A stretch of DNA of 64,000 bases, from contig JAJFGG010000013.1 of the NCBI GenBank assembly GCA_021776235.1, positions 62,001 to 126,000 on the forward strand, given 5' to 3'. Every line of letters begins with the position of its first letter. The first letter of the stretch is position 1. Both the position numbers and the translations under genes were made by a program. The notes below the pieces were generated by a model. It worked only from the letters and a program-made list of their open reading frames with translations, ran no database searches and had not been told where the DNA came from. Shown in pieces: positions 62,878 through 64,000 of the stretch. This DNA is from Alphaproteobacteria bacterium. Lineage in GTDB: Bacteria; Pseudomonadota; Alphaproteobacteria; GCA-2731375.

Positions 62878-64000
62878 ATGGCGGACGATATAAAAACCCC
62901 CGATGATTGGCGGGCGCTGGCGCAGAAGGAACTGCGCGGCGGGGATGTAGACGATCTGGTTTGGCAGACGCCTGAAGGGATCGCCATAAAGCCGTTATAC
63001 ACGGCGGCGGATTTGGAGGGCCTGGAGAACCAGCAGACCCTGCCGGGGTTCGAACCCTTTCTGCGTGGCGTGCGGGCCACCATGTACACCAACCGGCCCT
63101 GGACCATCCGGCAATATGCCGGCTTTTCCACAGCCGAGGAATCCAACGATTTTTACCGCAAGGCCCTGGCCGGCGGTCAGGCGGGATTGTCCGTGGCTTT
63201 CGATCTGGCCACCCATCGGGGTTATGATTCCGATCACCCGCGCGTAGTCGGCGATGTGGGCAAGGCCGGCGTGGCCATCGACAGCGTCGAGGATATGAAG
63301 GTGCTGTTCGACGGCATCCCGCTCGACAAGATGAGTGTCTCCATGACCATGAACGGCGCCGTTCTGCCGACCCTGGCCAGCTATATCGTGGCGGCCGAGG
63401 ACCAGGGCGTTAAGCGCGGGCAGCTGGCCGGCACCATTCAGAACGACATTCTGAAGGAGTTCATGGTCCGCAATACCTATATCTACCCACCCGGGCCGTC
63501 CATGCGCATCGTCTCGGACATCATCGCCTTCACAGCCAACGAGATGCCGAAATTCAATTCGATCTCTATCTCCGGCTATCATATGCAGGAAGCCGGCGCC
63601 ACGGCGGTGCAGGAGCTGGCCTTTACCCTGGCCGACGGTCTGGAATACGTGCGTACAGCGGTCGACAGCGGCCTGGATATCGACCTGTTCGCCGGTCGGC
63701 TGTCGTTCTTTTTCTGCATGGGCATGAATTTTTTCATGGAGGTGGCGAAGCTGCGGGCGGCCCGTGTGTTGTGGGCCCGCATCGTCCGCGAGTTCGCGCC
63801 AAAAGATCCAAAATCCCTGATGCTGCGCACCCATTGCCAAACCTCGGGCGTCTCGCTGACCGAGCAGGACCCCTACAACAACGTGGTCCGGACGGCCTAT
63901 GAAGCCATGGCGGCGGTGCTGGGCGGCACGCAAAGCCTGCACACAAACTCGTTCGACGAGGCCATGGCCTTGCCGTCGGAATTCTCCGCCAAGATTGCCC
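62878..64000 (+). CDS. Methylmalonyl-CoA mutase, canonical type (3' end outside window)
   Basis: The first 374 codons are visible. [32 protein letters not shown] and [13 protein letters not shown] are the canonical MCM segments, with Tyr, Arg (PSMRIV) and His all present. Converts (R)-methylmalonyl-CoA to succinyl-CoA using adenosylcobalamin, in propionyl-CoA catabolism. AGGA lies nine bases before the ATG. The C-terminal B12 domain should follow beyond the window. Confidence 0.96.
   Translation, partial: MADDIKTPDDWRALAQKELRGGDVDDLVWQTPEGIAIKPLYTAADLEGLENQQTLPGFEPFLRGVRATMYTNRPWTIRQYAGFSTAEESNDFYRKALAGGQAGLSVAFDLATHRGYDSDHPRVVGDVGKAGVAIDSVEDMKVLFDGIPLDKMSVSMTMNGAVLPTLASYIVAAEDQGVKRGQLAGTIQNDILKEFMVRNTYIYPPGPSMRIVSDIIAFTANEMPKFNSISISGYHMQEAGATAVQELAFTLADGLEYVRTAVDSGLDIDLFAGRLSFFFCMGMNFFMEVAKLRAARVLWARIVREFAPKDPKSLMLRTHCQTSGVSLTEQDPYNNVVRTAYEAMAAVLGGTQSLHTNSFDEAMALPSEFSAKIA

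Noticed and set aside
63045-63062. GGTTCGAACCC, resembling a tRNA T-arm
   Set aside because: It lies inside the methylmalonyl-CoA mutase reading frame, and no acceptor or anticodon stem surrounds it.

Overview
The window is GC-rich chromosomal DNA of an alphaproteobacterium, probably a Rhodospirillales-type marine or soil heterotroph. This is inferred from gene content and order: an RpoH sigma factor carrying the RpoH box, a run of helicase / Hsp15 / TerB-like / FdxA ferredoxin / CarD, GlnE, AcnA, AsmA and many acyl-CoA genes. No phage, plasmid, transposase, tRNA, rRNA or CRISPR array was recognised.

Layout. 1-3.9 kb: two tandem di-heme cytochrome c peroxidase (MauG-like) genes, a ~69-aa protein of unknown function and a PAS-SARP/BTAD regulator, all leftward. 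The regulator appears to lack a canonical start codon, and an FNR/NnrR-like palindrome lies upstream of it. 3.9-6.8 kb: a LapG-type periplasmic cysteine protease, then an alkaline phosphatase family gene broken by one in-frame TAA. 6.8-9.4 kb: a sulfatase/amidohydrolase pair. 9.6-13.4 kb: an SDR + MaoC pair resembling the two halves of peroxisomal MFE-2, a D-2-hydroxyacid dehydrogenase and a GmhB-like phosphatase. 13.4-20.2 kb: enoyl-CoA hydratase, AsmA, two divergent citrate synthase paralogues (one fused to a helix-turn-helix domain) and an amidase. 20.3-24.6 kb: a lipoprotein, a DUF1330 protein, GpsA, an EVE protein and an acyl-CoA ligase.

24.7-31.2 kb: a leftward SDR / DUF35 / thiolase / MFS / class III cyclase / membrane protein series. 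31.3-39.5 kb: a seven-gene leftward operon with a complete branched-chain-amino-acid-type ABC transporter (livG, livH, livM, substrate-binding protein, livF) interleaved with two acyl-CoA ligases. This looks like uptake and CoA-activation of an organic acid. An internal terminator-like hairpin and an upstream operator-like palindrome suggest how it is regulated. 39.9-47.5 kb: an atypical SDR, aconitase, a DUF1223 protein and an enoyl-CoA hydratase / B12-mutase large / B12-mutase small operon. 47.7-57.9 kb: GlnE, RpoH, CarD, FdxA, TerB-like, Hsp15 and a SUV3-like helicase. 58-64 kb: a PAS sensor kinase with a small secreted partner, an endonuclease/exonuclease/phosphatase family protein, a VOC protein and the start of a canonical methylmalonyl-CoA mutase.

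Taken together, the genes suggest a lifestyle built on degrading fatty, branched and possibly aromatic or isoprenoid acids through CoA thioesters. Propionyl/methylmalonyl-CoA would feed the TCA cycle, with aconitase and citrate synthases nearby. A ~142-bp intergenic repeat occurs twice, each time between convergent genes, and a short MITE-like element sits directly in front of one gene.
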